Positions 62,701 to 64,000 of a stretch of 64,000 nt of DNA are shown here, in pieces. The stretch covers positions 1,993,001 through 2,057,000 of the forward strand of contig NZ_WTYZ01000001.1 of assembly GCF_009827455.1 (NCBI RefSeq), in the 5' to 3' direction. How positions within the stretch are numbered: position 1 is the stretch's first letter; every line of letters starts with the position of its first letter. The DNA comes from Pontixanthobacter aestiaquae. GTDB lineage: Bacteria > Pseudomonadota > Alphaproteobacteria > Sphingomonadales > Sphingomonadaceae. The notes under the pieces are model-generated. The model searched no databases. It saw only the letters and a program-made list of their open reading frames with translations, and was not told where the DNA came from. Position numbers and translations under genes: made by a program.

Positions 62701-63908
62701 GCCCGCGTTATCCTCGACGAGTAAGTTTGAAACAAGAGCACCAACATCACAAGTGCGGCAAACACCTGAATAACAGGCACTAACTGCCCCACCAGCACAC
62801 CAATGGCCAATATTATGCCAATAACGCCGCGATCTTCAAACATATCGCGCATTTCTGGAAAGCCATGTGTGCGCTGCCATTCCGCCGCAAGTCGCAGCAA
62901 CGCCAGAAGAATCACGATTGCAAACAGGGCTGGCACCCGCTCACTGGCCTCGACTGAATACCAGGCCAACGCAATGAGTGCGGCTTCAAGCAACAGCCCA
63001 GGCAACACCTTCAACACCCGACGAGCACCTGTCCGGGCGACACGCCCATTCAAAATGCTGAAAATCGCGCTACCAAAGCGAAACGCAAACGCCGCAATGG
63101 CTGCAAGCACAAAGCCGACTGCAGCATAACCGAAATAGCCAGACAGAAGCGCAATTGCGGCCAACGCATATCCTAAACCGCCTGCCGCCCGGGCAGCTTT
63201 GATAGGATGGGAGTGCCTTTTCAGCACTGCCAAACCTGCATAATCCGCAAGAGCGCTAACAGGTGCTATCGGTCTTGCAGGACTGAAAGCGCCGTTCAGC
63301 CAGTTGACTTCAAACGCTTGTAATACATTGCGATTTCGTAAGACAGTCCAGCGATGATCGGACACGGCGCTATCCGGAACGGCACCAGTTTTGGTGCCTG
63401 ACTGGAGCGCGAGACGAAGTAAACTGGATTGCGGATCGACATCGGAAGGCATTTCCGCCAACCTTTCGACAAGCGAGCCATTTGCCAGCATGATGCCAGC
63501 CCACGCAAATTCACGATCAATTCGTTCGAAACCCTCAGGTATGGCTTTCTCAGCAGTTAAGGTGAGAACGGTTTTCCCACCATCCAGATGTTCGGCAGCT
63601 AAATCCTCATCAAATGCGAGCCCGTCGGCAATGACGAGCAACTCGTCGGCAGCCTTCACTAAGCCGGACAGTGGCCGCGCGTCGCGAATGACTTGGAACT
63701 GAGCTCCGGATTTTTCAACCGCCTGTTGCAGCTCGACAAGTTCTCGATGAAGACCGTCGGACAGACACGCAATTTGCTCGCAACCGACCGCAATCGCGAA
63801 ATCGACTTGCCGCCGCAAAGCGGGTTGCCCACCGATACGGGCAAAAGCGCGCAGCTTTCCCTCCGATCCGGACAAACTTTCGACTGATGATAAGAGTGCG
63901 ACCCGCAC
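62697..63908 (-). CDS. Membrane protein, degenerate nucleotidyltransferase/CDP-alcohol phosphotransferase-like fusion
   Basis: A 403-residue protein in two parts. The soluble N-terminal 230 residues resemble a nucleotidyltransferase fold (GKLRAFARIGGQPALRRQVD, DELLVIADGLAFDEDL) but lack the GxGxRxxP-PK signature. The C-terminal part has about six TM helices and an N-G-R-V-A-R segment that looks like the CDP-alcohol phosphatidyltransferase motif DGxxAR(x8)Gx3Dx3D with its aspartates changed (NGRVARTGARR, then PGLLLEAAL). The layout recalls inositol-phosphate cytidylyltransferase/DIPP synthase fusions. AAGGAG precedes the GTG at 63908 by seven bases and an ATG two codons earlier by one, so GTG is preferred. 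Confidence 0.6.
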   Translation of the reverse strand: MRVALLSSVESLSGSEGKLRAFARIGGQPALRRQVDFAIAVGCEQIACLSDGLHRELVELQQAVEKSGAQFQVIRDARPLSGLVKAADELLVIADGLAFDEDLAAEHLDGGKTVLTLTAEKAIPEGFERIDREFAWAGIMLANGSLVERLAEMPSDVDPQSSLLRLALQSGTKTGAVPDSAVSDHRWTVLRNRNVLQAFEVNWLNGAFSPARPIAPVSALADYAGLAVLKRHSHPIKAARAAGGLGYALAAIALLSGYFGYAAVGFVLAAIAAFAFRFGSAIFSILNGRVARTGARRVLKVLPGLLLEAALIALAWYSVEASERVPALFAIVILLALLRLAAEWQRTHGFPEMRDMFEDRGVIGIILAIGVLVGQLVPVIQVFAALVMLVLLFQTYSSRITRA

Positions 63909-63937
63909 CAGCATGCTCCTTCAAACGGAGCAACTGT

Positions 63938-64000
63938 CTAAGCCGTGACTGGAGAGGTGCCAAGCGCCGATATCAGGCCCTTCACCCGGCGATGTATAAT
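63938..64000 (-). CDS. Possible 3' end of a gene entering from the right
   Basis: One minus-strand frame stays open from the window edge to a TAG at 63938-63940 and would end RVKGLISALGTSPVTA. It ends 29 bp upstream of the next start on the same strand. Only 20 codons are visible, too few to identify a family. Confidence 0.3.
   Translation of the reverse strand: MIHRRVKGLISALGTSPVTA

Noticed and set aside
1..64000. CRISPR array, insertion sequence or prophage
   Set aside because: No regularly spaced direct repeats, transposase, integrase or phage structural genes were seen; the only dispersed-type repeat is at 51983-52055.

Overview
The window is a gene-dense chromosomal segment of an alphaproteobacterium, most likely Sphingomonadales and close to Erythrobacteraceae. 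This is inferred from gene content: an ntrB-ntrC-ntrY-ntrX block beside dusB, an IspD-IspF fusion, an Hfq with two Sm domains in one chain, a GTTC-N7-GTTC SOS box before lexA, and the order trpG-trpD-trpC-moaC-moeA-lexA-comEC-gltX-gltA. Nearly every gene is housekeeping. I see no prophage, transposase, CRISPR array or rRNA. One tRNA (Arg, CCT) is present.

Layout. 1-9116 (minus): hflX (cut by the window edge), tandem-domain hfq, ntrX, ntrY, ntrC, ntrB, dusB, covering post-transcriptional and nitrogen/redox two-component control. 9192-16443: ispDF, a CinA-type amidohydrolase, a RatA/COQ10-like START protein, lipA, then an overlapping bicarbonate module (SbtA-like permease, PII-like protein, beta-carbonic anhydrase), a NYN-domain protein and a TPR-like exported protein. 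16745-23689: gyrA, a TauD-family dioxygenase, YhhN, trmFO, an EF-hand protein and a squalene/phytoene-synthase-like protein. 23729-30651: two divergent, mirror-image three-gene cassettes (VWA/TadG-like, TadE-like, TadE-like) around a 117-bp intergenic region. 30664-37795: pdhA-pdhB, ftsB, hppD with a VOC protein, MscS and an MFS transporter. 37897-43650: tRNA-Arg, DUF1178, nitrilase-family amidase, glutaredoxin, a small heat-shock gene with a ROSE-like RNA thermometer, a candidate 6S-like small RNA, then pyrG, secG and tpiA. 43860-55307: a ppiD-like foldase and a long co-directional run trpE, phosphodiester glycosidase lipoprotein, proline iminopeptidase, an A+T-richer two-domain nuclease-like gene, trpG, trpD, trpC, moaC, moeA, lexA. 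55327-64000: comEC, gltX, gltA, and a minus-strand trio: a histidine-kinase-like protein lacking its phospho-accepting His, an unrecognised protein, and a membrane protein resembling a degenerate nucleotidyltransferase/CDP-alcohol phosphotransferase fusion.

Most interesting parts: (a) the PD-(D/E)XK-like gene at 49180-50373, inside the trp run and overlapping trpG; (b) the mirrored VWA/TadE cassettes with CtrA-like half sites; (c) the kinase-like protein without its histidine and its two partners; (d) the SbtA/PII/carbonic anhydrase module; (e) the two RNA elements flanking hsp20 (thermometer at 39706-39800, small RNA at 40362-40561); (f) the asymmetric tandem Hfq. All family assignments come from reading motifs by eye; no database search was run.
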